Source of the DNA: Panicum virgatum
Lineage: Eukaryota > Streptophyta > Magnoliopsida > Poales > Poaceae
Reading direction: 5' to 3'
NCBI RefSeq assembly: GCF_016808335.1
Contig: NC_053153.1
Coordinates: 17,309,033 to 17,373,032, forward strand
Length of the DNA: 64,000 nt
Below, piece by piece: positions 36,559 to 48,264 of the stretch (positions within the stretch are counted from its first letter, which is position 1; each line of letters begins with the position of its first letter). A program made the translations under genes and the position numbers. The notes beneath the pieces are model-generated. The model did not search any database. It saw only the letters and a program-made list of their open reading frames with translations, and was not told the origin of the DNA.

Positions 36559-37225
36559 ATTTGATGACAGACTACGTGTTTAATATTTATATTTCCATAA
36601 ATTCTTATTTTCTGTTCCTTCTCCCCACGAACTGTGATGGGTGGTGGTTTGGAGTTCATTATGTACGACACCGGATATGAAAAGGTAACTAATATCAATA
36701 TAATACCTACATAATGGGGCACAATGATAACAAAAGAAGATCGGATACAAATGCTACAGGTGTGAGCAGGGCTGGAATTTTGTTTTCAAACGGCTAGTAA
36801 TATATATAATATAAATTAGTATTTGATAAGCATCTCAACAATACATCAGGTGCATTACATGTATAGTCATTTATTTAATGCATTCATTCATTATAAAGGA
36901 CTCAGCCATTGAGGTTGGCCCAATTCATCGGTTGATGCTCCTGATCGCAAGGTGGTTGGATGTGCATGTTTTGATCAGTCCATATATATATATACACACA
37001 CACACTTCATCTCTTCACCCTCATAACACACACACATGGAAAACGGACTACTCCATAGCCTCAGTTATGAGTTAATGGGAGTTGGAGGAACCAGGAACAT
37101 CAAATCCCTTCCATGGGGGCATCCGGGCTCGACGATTTTCGTAAGGCGCAGAGACCAATTAATGGATAGCTCAACATCTCTCGCGGCATGGCAACACTCG
37201 CCACGTCTTTGGAGGGCTCTATAAC

Positions 37226-37364
37226 AACTCTGTTCGCTAGGCTGGAGCTGGTGGCTAGTGCTGGAATGATGTGAGAGAAAAATACTATTGGTTGGCTGGT
37301 GGCTAGAGCGGTGTGAGAGAAAAATACTATTGAGCTGGAGGCTGGTGGACCGAACACAGTGAAC
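37226..37364. mobile_element. MITE (hAT-like appearance)
   Basis: The ends read ctctgttcgctaggctgg and (complement of right) ctgtgttcggtccaccagcc. The interior has two copies of gtgagagaaaaatactattg, a pattern I know from a common grass MITE with Cs and Gs in ggctggtggct words. It is absent from copy B of the duplication. Confidence 0.65.
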
Positions 37365-37464
37365 ATTAAGGTAGCATCGGTTGTAAGTACGTTCGCGACC
37401 GAATGGTGGACCGAACACAGTGAACATTAAGGTAGCATCGGTTGTAAGTACGTTCGCGACCGAA
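37344..37464. repeat. Two tandem copies of a 61-bp unit
   Basis: The unit begins ggtggaccgaacacagtgaa at 37344 and again at 37405, and both copies run through 'gtaagtacgttcgcgaccga' with essentially no differences. It starts in the end of the neighbouring MITE. Confidence 0.9.
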
Positions 37465-38115
37465 CGCCCGACGTGCTTTCGAGCGGATCTGCTTGAACGA
37501 GGTGCATTGCACCTATCACCTCGTCTGCTTCGATCCTGGCATGCACTGAATGCAAGTGCGGGTTGGGCCTGACGATGACTTGATCGTGGTGGAAATCGTC
37601 TCTGAAATCACATGCATGTATCTGTATGACTGTATCCTGTGCGCGAGTCGGTGCAACACGCACCCTGCTCCATTAATTTCTTCAAAGAAAAAACAGAGCA
37701 TTACAGAACCAACGACAAATATAGTTCCTTTTCACTTAACCAGGCTTAAATTTTGATGATATATATGTTTCGGTAGCTTTGCCTGCTGGAGAAATAGAAG
37801 GAACAGCCTAGAAATTACCTCAAACTCTGCCACTACTGTATATCCATCCATGCATGCATGGCCGCCTTCTTGCATTGGAAGCGCAGTCTTCAGTTGTGTA
37901 ACTTGGCAGTATGCTTTTATGATTACGTGTACTGGTTCCATATACCGCAGAATAAGGAGGGCTGATTCCCTGCCCTTGTAATCATCTGTTCACAAAAGAG
38001 AGAGAAAGCTTGGGATCAACGAAATTCACGTAGGGATTATCTGCTTTAACATGTGTTTTTACCTTTTATTTGTTCATGCATTTCTACATGACACAGCATT
38101 CCAACAGTACTGTAT

Positions 38116-38929
38116 TATATTTTCTACACGATATGCAGTCTCCTTCTATCTTCTGCTCCATGTCAATAGTTTATTAGTAAAATATAGAAATATATCATCA
38201 TGTCAAGTTAAATGTCAGCTCCGTTGCTCATCTCTCTATCGCAGTAATTTTTTCCTTTTTTTTTAAAAAAAAGTTGCTCCGATCCTGGTGGGGCACTAGT
38301 CACTTAATTATTATTTTTTGCAGGTCACTTTAGACTTCAGTGTGTGATAAAAGCAACTGTACCGTACCAATGGAGCAAGGACACTGTCTTCATGTTTAGT
38401 TATTGGTTTCCTTCATTACCAGTGATTCCATGCTACAAGGAGTGATGCTGCAAACAATAATAATGCGCAATCAACACCTCTGTTCGCTTAGCCAGCATCT
38501 ATATATATTCTTCCTCTTCCTCTAGTGATCACTGGTGACGATCATGGCATGCATAAGTTTCCAAAGAAAATAGGAATCAGAAACACCGGGAGCATGAAAG
38601 GTCAGCAACCTTTCCTCTTTAACAGTACGAGCCAAGAAGCACGGTGCCCACAGTGATCTTTTCACGGTCGATGCCGGAGAAAGGCAGCAAAAGCAGGCAA
38701 ACGTCGGGCAGTGACAATGGTGAAGTCAAATGCAAAAGGAAAGGGCAGCTAGATTCAAACCAATAATTTGTGGCCCTGCTGGTTACTTGGTTTGTTTGGT
38801 TCGAAACTGTGTAATAGTTGTATCATATACTATTAGTTGTGCTTCGTTCATACGCTCTACATCACCTACAAGCTAGGCGTATCAGATTCCCGGATCGGGC
38901 AAGAGCTGCAGTACGTGTTCACTCGACTA

Positions 38930-38932
<3 letters not shown>
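38116..38932. other. Spacer between duplication copies
   Basis: Mostly AT-rich DNA without long frames. No element ends were recognised. Confidence 0.4.
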
Positions 38933-39019
<87 letters not shown>

Positions 39020-39025
39020 TGTATA
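38933..39025. repeat. Microsatellite (AT)n then (GTAT)n
   Basis: About 30 AT units (38933-38992) are followed by about eight GTAT units. Copy A has a shorter (AT)n(AC)n run at the related place (36977-37004). Confidence 0.95.
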
Positions 39026-39049
39026 AATATAACCGAGTGTTTGATGAAA

Positions 39050-39304
39050 GCGTCTAAACAATAGATACATTTACATTATTTGTGTAGTCATTTATTTACT
39101 ACATTCATTCATTACAAGTCAAAATTGTAGCAGACTGCACTTCGTGCACTTCATTGGTGATCCTCCTGACCGCAAAGGTGGTTGAATGTGCATGTTCTGT
39201 GATCAGTCCTCCGTCTAGATCGATATATGTGCACACTTCATCTCTCTGCCCCAAAAACACACATATGGAAAATGTACTACTCCATGGCCTCAGCTATGAG
39301 GTGC
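39050..39304. repeat. Host segment duplication, copy B, left part
   Basis: Matches the start of copy A up to 'cctcagctatgagg', where the gypsy insertion begins. Confidence 0.8.
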
Positions 39305-41899
39305 TGTGACGGAACCGCCAAATTAAATCTCTAATTAAGCGTAATAGTCGCCATTTGAACACATCGGGCGCATTAGCTTAACGGCTTAATTTGGCGATCC
39401 TTTCTCAACCCACGGCCCGATCGAAACAACATCAGTAGCCCCCCGCGAAGGAGGGCGCAGATGGTACAAGCACAACATGATACTTGAAAATACAAACACT
39501 ATAGGAGGACGAAACATTAGATTTTACATCCCGAGTTCAAATAAACACATAATTTACAAAAGTTGCATAATTTACAAACTTTACATCCGACGTACTGGAA
39601 TTCAAATAGACTAGATCCTACATCTACACTAGCCTTCAAAAGTCCTGACTAACCATGACCGGTCAGACCGGCCTGCGCAAAAACAGAAAGGCTGAACACT
39701 CTGCCCACAAGTGTACAACCCGACAAAGCCCTAGCCTAAGGGTCTCGCTCCTCGACATGCCACCCCTCTGCATCCCGGCGGATGAACTTGACACAACAGG
39801 GGCAGAAGTCGACGTCCGGGTGTCCTGTAATAATAAATATGGCAACAAACCCTGAGTATTCTAATACTCAGCAAGACTTACCCGACCAGTGGGTATAACT
39901 TAGCCCACATAACTAGACATGCAAGGCTTTTGGCTGGTGGTTATTTTTGCAGAAAGAGCGACTAAAGTAGTTTCCTTACTTTCATTATTTTAGCTCCAGG
40001 TTCTATATAAATGAACTCTCACCTAATATTTGCATAGACCCTCTATAGCAATCATGGTGGTGCAAGCAAACATGATTCAATGTGCTCAACATTTTATATA
40101 ATTATACATAACTCACATTCTAACATTCTGCTACGATGCAGCAAAGAGATCAAGGCCCTCATGACCGCGAGATACGGCGAATCAATCCGATTTAACCTTG
40201 CAAGGCGGACCTAACCAACACGGCACGCAAAAGCCCCGTCGGACTCCACGCACCAACCTTTTCCCTCCCCGCCTCGAACTACAGGAACCAGCCCAACGAC
40301 ATATGGTCAGCCGAGCTCAACGTGAGACCACCAAAAGTAAACATATGCATCCCAATTCTCCGCGACTACTCGACTTGCCCCAGGAGTTGGGTGCGGGTTC
40401 CTGTACTTTCGAAGTAAAACAGTACTCGGCTTACCGGTTTCGACTACCTCCTACTCCCGGCATGCGGTTAGTATAATTCAATCCCCGATCAGTACTGCCA
40501 CAACGACCGGTCCTTAACCGACACGGGCGGGGCTAAGACACCCAGGAACCCTGTCCTGCTGCCAAACCTAATACCATCATCCAAGCCCGGTCTCCCACCT
40601 TCGTATCCATTTCGATCCATTTCTCAAATACTGAAGTATAAAGATAATAATGCATCTCGCGAGTAACCGGCAATTACTCGTCTTCTAAAGTTTTCTTGTG
40701 TCTCGCGAGTGACATGAAGTCACCCGACTTCTACCGGACTTATTTAGCCTAGCACCGCTATCGACCTAGACATACTAGTAAAAACTCAAGGAAACCTAGG
40801 GATCATGCAGCTAGGGTTCCAATCAATTCCTAATACGTAATGTGCAAATAATAAATAAAACATATACATAGTGAATCATAATTTAAAATAATAGGACATG
40901 CACCGGGGCTTGCCTTGCGTCTGCTGCTCAGTACTAGGGTGAGATGGGCCTTGGGCCGACTCCTCGCGACCCTCCTGCTGCGGGGCTTGCCCCTGCGGCT
41001 CCTGTGGCTCCGCAACCACCTCGTACACGACTCCTTCAGCGGCGGCGTCTACACGTATGCATATGATATGAGAATGTATGCAACATAATTTGAAACTTTG
41101 AAATAAACCTTAACCGAGTACCAATACTGCTACCCGAACAACCCGACGTTCAAAATCCTGCAAAACCCCGAATATCCGAATTAATACCCGGAATATCCGG
41201 AATTTCCGGAGTATCCGGATTAATACCCAGAGTATCCGGGTTTGGCACAACTTTCGCCCCCAAAACTGAAACTTTGATTGAGGCAAAACCAACCCACAAA
41301 ATTTGAAACCCTTCTAGACCCTAGTAAAGTGATTCATAAGAAGATGATTGACCCAAAGGAAATCGCTTAACACATCCTAAAACGATCAAACCACTTAGCC
41401 CTAGCTTGGGTACCTTGAGGAAGCTTCCCTTGCCAGAAAAACTCGAAAATGAAACCACCCCAAGGTGGAATACCTGGAGAAGATGATTCCCCACGTCAAT
41501 TTGAGCTTCTTTGGCCTTGGAAATGGATTGGGAGGGAAGGATTTGGAGTTTAGGGCTAAGGAGAGAGGAAGAGCTCGTGGAGAGAGTGAGGAGTGAAAAA
41601 CGGAGTAATAACGTTTGGGAACAGTCACCAAACCCAAAACACGTGATATACCACTCCAGGTCCAGAGTATCCGGAAGAATACCCGAAGTATCCGGGTTAA
41701 TCCGGAGTTTCCGGTTTAATACCCGGAGTATCCGGATATTTCCGGAAGTTCCGGGTACAAATTCCGGACGTTCCAGTTTTGCCCAGACTCCAGAAAATGA
41801 AACTGAGTTTGAGCAGAGTTTTCGACTTGATTTTGCGATGGATTAACTCAGGTCACTAACTAATCAGTTAAGCCCAGCTTTTAACACTCGGGTGTTACA
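39305..41899 (-). repeat. Outer gypsy 3' LTR
   Basis: 2595 bp. It contains clustered TATCCGG words at about 41160-41245 and 41660-41790. The right end borders the polypurine tract. Confidence 0.92.
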
Positions 41900-41972
41900 A
41901 TCTTCCCTCCAAAAAGAAATCTCGCCCCGAGATTTAGTGAAGGTGCAAGGATTTAAAACAAAGAGGGAATGG

Positions 41973-44900
41973 TTAAATACCTCGATGAGTTTGTAGCAAC
42001 TCAGGATATTTGGACCGAAGAAATTCTTCTGTTTCCCAAGTGGCTTCCCGCTCGGAATGAGTACTCCACTGAACCTTATAAAAATTAGTGGTTTGATTCC
42101 GAGTAACTCGGGTCTTGTGATCAACAATTTTCACCGGGTGCTCCGGATAGACAAGATCGAGCTCCGGTTGCAATTTCTCGATGTCGATCACCTTTTCTAG
42201 AACACGGAGGCACTTCCGGAGCTGGGAGACATGGAAAATATTATGAACCGCGGATAATTGAGCAGGAAGTTCCAGGCGATACGCTACCGGCCCACATTGC
42301 TCAACGATAAGAAAAGGCCCAACGTAGCGAGGTGCAAGTTTTCCCTTTACACCGAATCGCTGAACCCCTTTCATTGGAGAGACCCATAAGTAAACATGAT
42401 CTCTCACTTGAAAAAGGACAGACCGCCGTTTCTTATCCGCGTAACTCTTTTGTCGGGATTTCGCAATCTTTAAATTTTCCTGAATAACCCGAACTTGTTC
42501 TTCAGCCTCACAGACAATATCAGGTCCGAAAAAGTTCCTTTCTCCGGTTTCCGACCAATTCAGTGGGGTCCTACACCTTCGTCCATACAATGCCTCAAAT
42601 GGAGCCATTCTGATGCTCTCTTGATAGCTATTGTTATAGGCGAACTCGGCTAAAGGTAGGCATTCATCCCATTTTTGACTGTAAGTGAGGGCACACGCTC
42701 TGAGCATATCCTCCAGAATCTAATTGATTCTCTCTGTCTGGCCATCTGTCTGGGGATGATAGGCGGAACTGCGGATCAGTTGTGTACCAATAGCGGCATG
42801 GAAATGTTCCCAAAACCGGGATATGAATTGAGTACCCCGGTCCGAAATGATGGTCTTTGGAATCCCATGGAGACTCACAATACGGTCCATATACAATTAT
42901 GCATATTGTTTTGCCGTATGTGTTGTCTTTACCGGCAGAAAATGAGCCGACTTGGTAAGACGATCTACAATAACCCATATCGAGTCATACCCCTTGGAAG
43001 TTTTGGGTAAGCCGACAATGAAATCCATACTGATGTCCTCCCACTTCCAGGATGGAATACTAAAGGGCTGTAAAGGTCTGGCTGATCTCAAATGGCTCGC
43101 TTTAACCCTCTGACAAGTGTCACATTCGGACACATATCTGGCAATTTTCTGCTTCATCCTTGTCCACCAAAATCGCTGTTTTAGATCCTGATACATCTTG
43201 TTGCTGCCAGGATGAATAGAATACCTAGAGAGATGAGCCTCATCGAGAATCTGCTTTCGAAGCTCCAGATCTTTAGGCACCACTAGTCGGTCCTTAAACC
43301 ATAGAACACCCTCGTCATCTAGATGGAAACATGTCACCCGAGGGTCATTTTCTCTGAGCCTTTGTCTAATCTTTTCTATGCCAATATTGTCTTTCTGAGC
43401 CGCAATAACTTGATCTCGAAGAGTTGGAGTGAGAACAATGTTAGCAAGAGTACCCTCAGCTACAATAGCCAAATTCATCTTCTCCATTTCTTGACACAAG
43501 GTTTCATGCAAAACTATAGCTGAGACGCAGTTGCAACTTGCCTTGCGACTCAATGCATCAGCAACAACATTTGCCTTGCCCGGGTGATAATGAATCTCCA
43601 GGTCATAATCCTTAATCAATTCTAACCACCGTCTCTGGCGCAAATTCAACTCGTTCTGGGTGAAAATATACTTAAGACTCTTATGGTCTGAGTATATATG
43701 AACAGGGTTGCCCAGAAGATAATGGCGCCATATTTTTAATGCATGCACCACGACTGCCAATTCTAGATCATTAATTCTCCTCATGTGGCCTGAGGGCTCT
43801 GGAAGCATAAGCAATTACCCTCTAGTCTTGCATGGGTACGCAGCCGAGGCCCGTACCTGTTACATTCAATACATATCAAGGCCGAATAATAGCCGGCTGG
43901 ATTAAACAGGGGTGAGGACACAGTGGGGACTCGTACCTGATGCATCACAATATACATCAAAGGGCCGAGTAATATTCGGCTAAGCCAGGACAGGGGCAGA
44001 CGTCAGAAGCTTTCTCAGGGTCTGAAAAGCCTGCTCACATTTGTCATCCCAATTGAATCTCACCCCTTTCTTGAGTAATTCAGTCATGGGTCTAGCAATT
44101 TTTGAGAACTCTGGTACAAACTGGCGATAATAGCCTGCTAGCCCAAGGAAACTCCGGATCTCTGAAACAGACTCTGGAGTCTTCCAATTCAGGACATCCT
44201 GAATCTTGCTAGGATCAATAGAAATCCCCTTGTCTGAGATGATGTGGCCCAAGAACTGGACTTCCTTGAGCCAGAAATCACATTTACAAAACTTGGCGTA
44301 CAGCTTGTGCTCCCGCAGACGCAGACGCTGAAGCACAATGCGGAGATGCTCTGCATGCTCTTCCTCATTATTGGAAAATATCAGGATGTCGTCAATGAAA
44401 ATCACAACGAACTTATCTAGCTCGGGTATGAACACCGAGTTCATGAGATACATGAAATGAGCAGGGGCATTCGTTAGCCCGAAAGACATGACCAGATATT
44501 CAAAAAGTCCGTATCTGGTGGAAAAAACCGTCTTGGGAATATCCTCAGCTCTAATCTTTATCTGATAATAGCCAGAGCGGAGATCAATCTTGGAAAATAC
44601 TTTGGCCCCGAATAGCTGATCGAACAGAATATCAATCCGGGGATGGGGATGTTTATTTTTGATTGTGACGGCATTCAGAAGTCTATAGTCCACACACAAC
44701 CTGAGACTTTCATCTTTCTTTTTCACAAAGAGTGCAGGACAGCCCCAAGGTGAAGTGCTAGGACGAATGTAACCCTTATCAAGCAACTCTTGCAATTGTT
44801 TCTTTAGCTCGGCTAACTCATTGGGTGTCATACGGTAGGGCCTTCGGGAAATGGGTGCCGTGCCTGGTTGCAACTCAATGGCAAACTCCACATCACGATC

Positions 44901-45002
44901 AGGAGGCATTCCAGGCAACTCATCCGGAAAGACATCCGTATACTCACATACCACTGGTATGTCTGCTAACTTTTTGCCTTCAACCTGATTGACCGTGGGA
45001 GT
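41973..45002 (-). pseudogene. Outer gypsy pol (RT, RNase H, integrase, C-terminal domain), broken
   Basis: RT is open from 45002 to about 43980: [37 protein letters not shown] and FIDDILIFS (the IDD catalytic pair near 44400). RNase H is damaged by a local duplication at about 43820-43985. Integrase follows with the HHCC zinc finger (CDTCQRV), GLPKTSKG and an intact SDRGTQF block (about 42840). Stops interrupt it at about 42898 (TAA) and 42720 (TAG). The last segment has 'YKVQWSTHSEREATWETEEF', chromodomain-like. No intact protein is possible. Confidence 0.9.
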
Positions 45003-45007
45003 CACTG

Positions 45008-48000
45008 TGAAGCATCCCCTCATAAGAGAGAACTTAAATGTGATACAAAACATCAGTCCCAGGAGGCTGATGCCACATTTATTACATCAGATGGTTCAAA
45101 ACCGTACAAACCTTGGAGGACACTCGATACAGATGATGATAATAACTAACCAAGCTACGACATAACACCAGACTGCAAACCACATAGGGTCTACCACGGG
45201 CTCAGAGTACTGCGACAGCGGAGGCATCTCGACAGGGCCGGTTCCACAGGCAAGGTTGGGTGTAGAACGATAACCCTACTCGGTGTCGTCTGGCACGAAG
45301 TCTGGATCTTCTTCTGTAAAAGTAAGAGTGGGGTGAGTACAAACGTACTCAGCAAGTCCAACCACACCCACGGAGGGGGTTAAAACAGAATAATATGCAT
45401 AGATAAATCAAGGATAAGGTTACGGTTTAATTTGCAGAAAAACAATATTTTATGCAGGGGTTTATTTTAAAGAAAACCTTTATGAACAACCAGTTCCAGG
45501 AGTAACACGGGGTTTCAAATTTTAAACTGCTACCGGACTCCCCGTCCGTCGTAGCACACGGCACAACTGCCGGACACAATTCCAAAACAACTCACACCAG
45601 CCCGTCCCAAAGAAACACTAGTTATGTGACCACACCATAACTCGCCCAATACGGTGGGCACGGCTATTCGAATAGATTCTTAACTCTGCAGAGGTGTGCA
45701 ACTTTACCCACAAGTAGGATACCACAACTCGAACACCGTCGTGTCGGTGTAGATCCCAACATAGCCATTACCCACCATAGCTAAGCCTGACTAGCCATCA
45801 CGGGATGCACCAAGGGGTCATCGACCATTCACTTAGGTATAACCGGGCATAAGTCACTCTGGGCTTATCCCTTCTCCTTAGTCACCCGTTGCTCTCAGCT
45901 CTCCTGATGGCTATCACACCAACTAGTGGGATTTATGCTACGCCGTTGCCCATTCAACGGTCGAGTGGCTTGCACGATAGTGGAGTTAGGTGAGATGACA
46001 CACCAACTCGGTCCTTAGACGCGACAAGATGGATATCTCCCTTCTTTGCCTTGCCACACAGGCACAAGCACACCAATCGGCAAATCACACAGAAATGCCG
46101 TCCATCTCGTCCATACTCATCTTTCGAAAATCCACATTTTATCCCTTCCCACACACACACATTTTCTTTGTAAATCAAATAGTATTATGGGTAGAGCCCT
46201 AAGCGTTCTAATATCGATTAACGTCCAAGCAAAATTAGACATTAATCTAGGTAGTCAAGGAATGGTCATCACAAATCAAGGGGTGGCTATCCAACCGTGT
46301 TTTCATGCAAGTAAAACATATGCAATTTTGTAAAACAGGCCATTGGGTTGTGTTTATAAAAACTAGGACAGAAACATGCATCAAAGGATGGGATTGAACT
46401 TGCCGTCTTTGTAGCCTTCGGGGAGGTCTTGTCCTTCGGTCTCGGGGTCGTGGAATTGGTCCTCGTTCTCCTGCTCATAGCACGGCTCATTGACGGGTTC
46501 TCCTTTGTTCACTCTGTGGTCTACAGCGCACACAAACAAGCACACAATCAAAACAAAGATTTGTTGTCGAGCTCGAAACGGGAACACATGAAATATAAAG
46601 CATAGATTGTTATTTTTGAATGGTTTCTGAATGGTATGGCCAAAACTGAGTTAGGAGAGGCGGGGTAAAATTTTAAGTTAAGCCGGGGTTGTTAGGCACA
46701 TAAAATGAAAGGTCAGGGAAGCGTTTAGGCCCTAAACAGGGGTCCAGGGACCTAATTGTAATTAAGATTAAGTAGGCAGGGGCTTGGTTTATATTTTAGA
46801 AGTTTCTTGGGTTAATCTGAAAGAGTCAGGGGCTTAGTTGTAATTAACTTTATATGGTGGGGGTTTATTTTGAGAATATAACAAAAGAAGGGGTTTTAAT
46901 TGAAAAAGGCTTTAAAGGGGTGGGGTTTCCTTAGTGAATATAGGAAAGTGGAGGGGGTTCTTGGCAAAATGCCAGTCCTCTTCCTTCCCCGCGCTGGGAA
47001 AACAGGGGAGGGGCCGGCGGCTCGCCGGTGTGGCCAAACCCGGCGGCCCGCCGGTGTGGCCAAACCCGGCGGCCAAGGGCCCGAGGCGGCTCCGGGGTAA
47101 GGGAAAAAGGAGGTGGGGGCTGGGAGGGTTCGACTCCCGGCCATGGCTCAGACCGAGGTGGCCCGAGGTGGCCTAGCCACGGTGGCCGGCGGCAACGGGC
47201 GGCGATGGAGCTTGGCCGGCGGCTCTGGGCCACGATAGCGGATGGGGGAAGGGGGAAAAGCATCAGGAGGCCATAGGGGTGCCATCCCCTACCTTGATTC
47301 GTGCCGTGGAGCAGTGGGGAGGGGCCTCCGCGGTACCAGTGGCGGTGGTGCTAGGTGGTGCTGGCGGCGGCGCTAGGAGGGCAAGGAGGCAGCGGGCGGT
47401 GGCTCTGTGGTTCGTGGGAGCGCCGGGGGTGCTCCTTGGCCCCCTTTATTGGCAGCCAAGGCGGTGGAGCGGGGCAGGCGGGGCCGGCGAGCGGGATGGG
47501 ACACGACGGCGGGTCGCCGGTGGCGCTGTGCGTGGGTCGTTGCCGCTGTACCGCGTCAACGACGGTCGGCGGCGTAGCGTGAGCGCGCGGGGTTCGCTCA
47601 GTACGGCTGCGTGCGAGCGGCTTGAGCGGGACCGGCGGCGCGCGAGGGAGCGGCCGGTGGCGCGGGCCGGGGCGAGCCTGATGCGCGCGCGGCGAGCGGC
47701 GCGCGGGGGCGTGCTCGGGAGCGGGCCAGCGCAGAGGGGGGGGGGGGCCGAGCGGGACCGGGCGGCGTGCGAGGGGAGGAGGACCGGGCCGGGCCAGGCG
47801 CGCTGCGTGGCCGGAGCGGGGTCCAAGGCGGCGTGTCCCGGTGGAGGGCGCGGCCGGGTGGAGCAGGGGGCAGGAGGGGCCGGGTCACGCGCGCGGCAGA
47901 GAAGAAAGGAAGGAGAGAGAGAGGGAAGGAGAGGGAAAAGGAAAAAAAAGAAAAGAAAATGGAAAAAAAAGAAATAGAGGGAGAAAAAGAGGGGGAGAGA

Positions 48001-48264
48001 GATGGATCCGCGCCGGGATCACGGCGCTGATCGCGGAGCCGGTCGGCCACGCTTGGCGTCCGGGCGCGCGAGAGCGCGACGCGTAGGTCGAGGGAAAATA
48101 GGGTGCGGGATACGGGTGTCGGGTCTTTGGGGAATCGGGAGATCCGGCGGAACAGGGAGGATTCCGGAAAATTGGGGTTAGGGTTTTAAGGAGGGATCTC
48201 GAGCTCAACGACGAAGCAAAATTTTAGCGCACGATTTATTTTAGGTAATTTTCGGGATGTTACA
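45008..48264 (-). repeat. Inner gypsy 3' LTR
   Basis: 3257 bp, TG...CA. It contains a 26-bp tandem duplication (47023-47048 and 47049-47074) that is single in the partner LTR. The GC-rich part at 46980-48060 gives long frames on both strands that are not genes. The gag-pol stop codon lies inside this LTR at 48186-48188. Confidence 0.95.

Larger units (their letters stand above)
36840..38115. repeat. Host segment duplication, copy A
   Basis: Copy A of a ~1.2-kb duplication. Shared words with copy B are agtcatttatttaatgcatt, 'ggatgtgcatgttttgatca', 'agttggaggaaccaggaaca', 'cttccatgggggcatccggg', 'cggatctgcttgaa' and 'cgtagggattatctgcttta'. Copy A additionally contains a MITE and a 61-bp tandem repeat (37226-37464). 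No coding function was recognised. Confidence 0.8.

Noticed and set aside
38933..39025. Tyr-Ile repeat peptide
   Set aside because: Pure translation of an AT/GTAT microsatellite.
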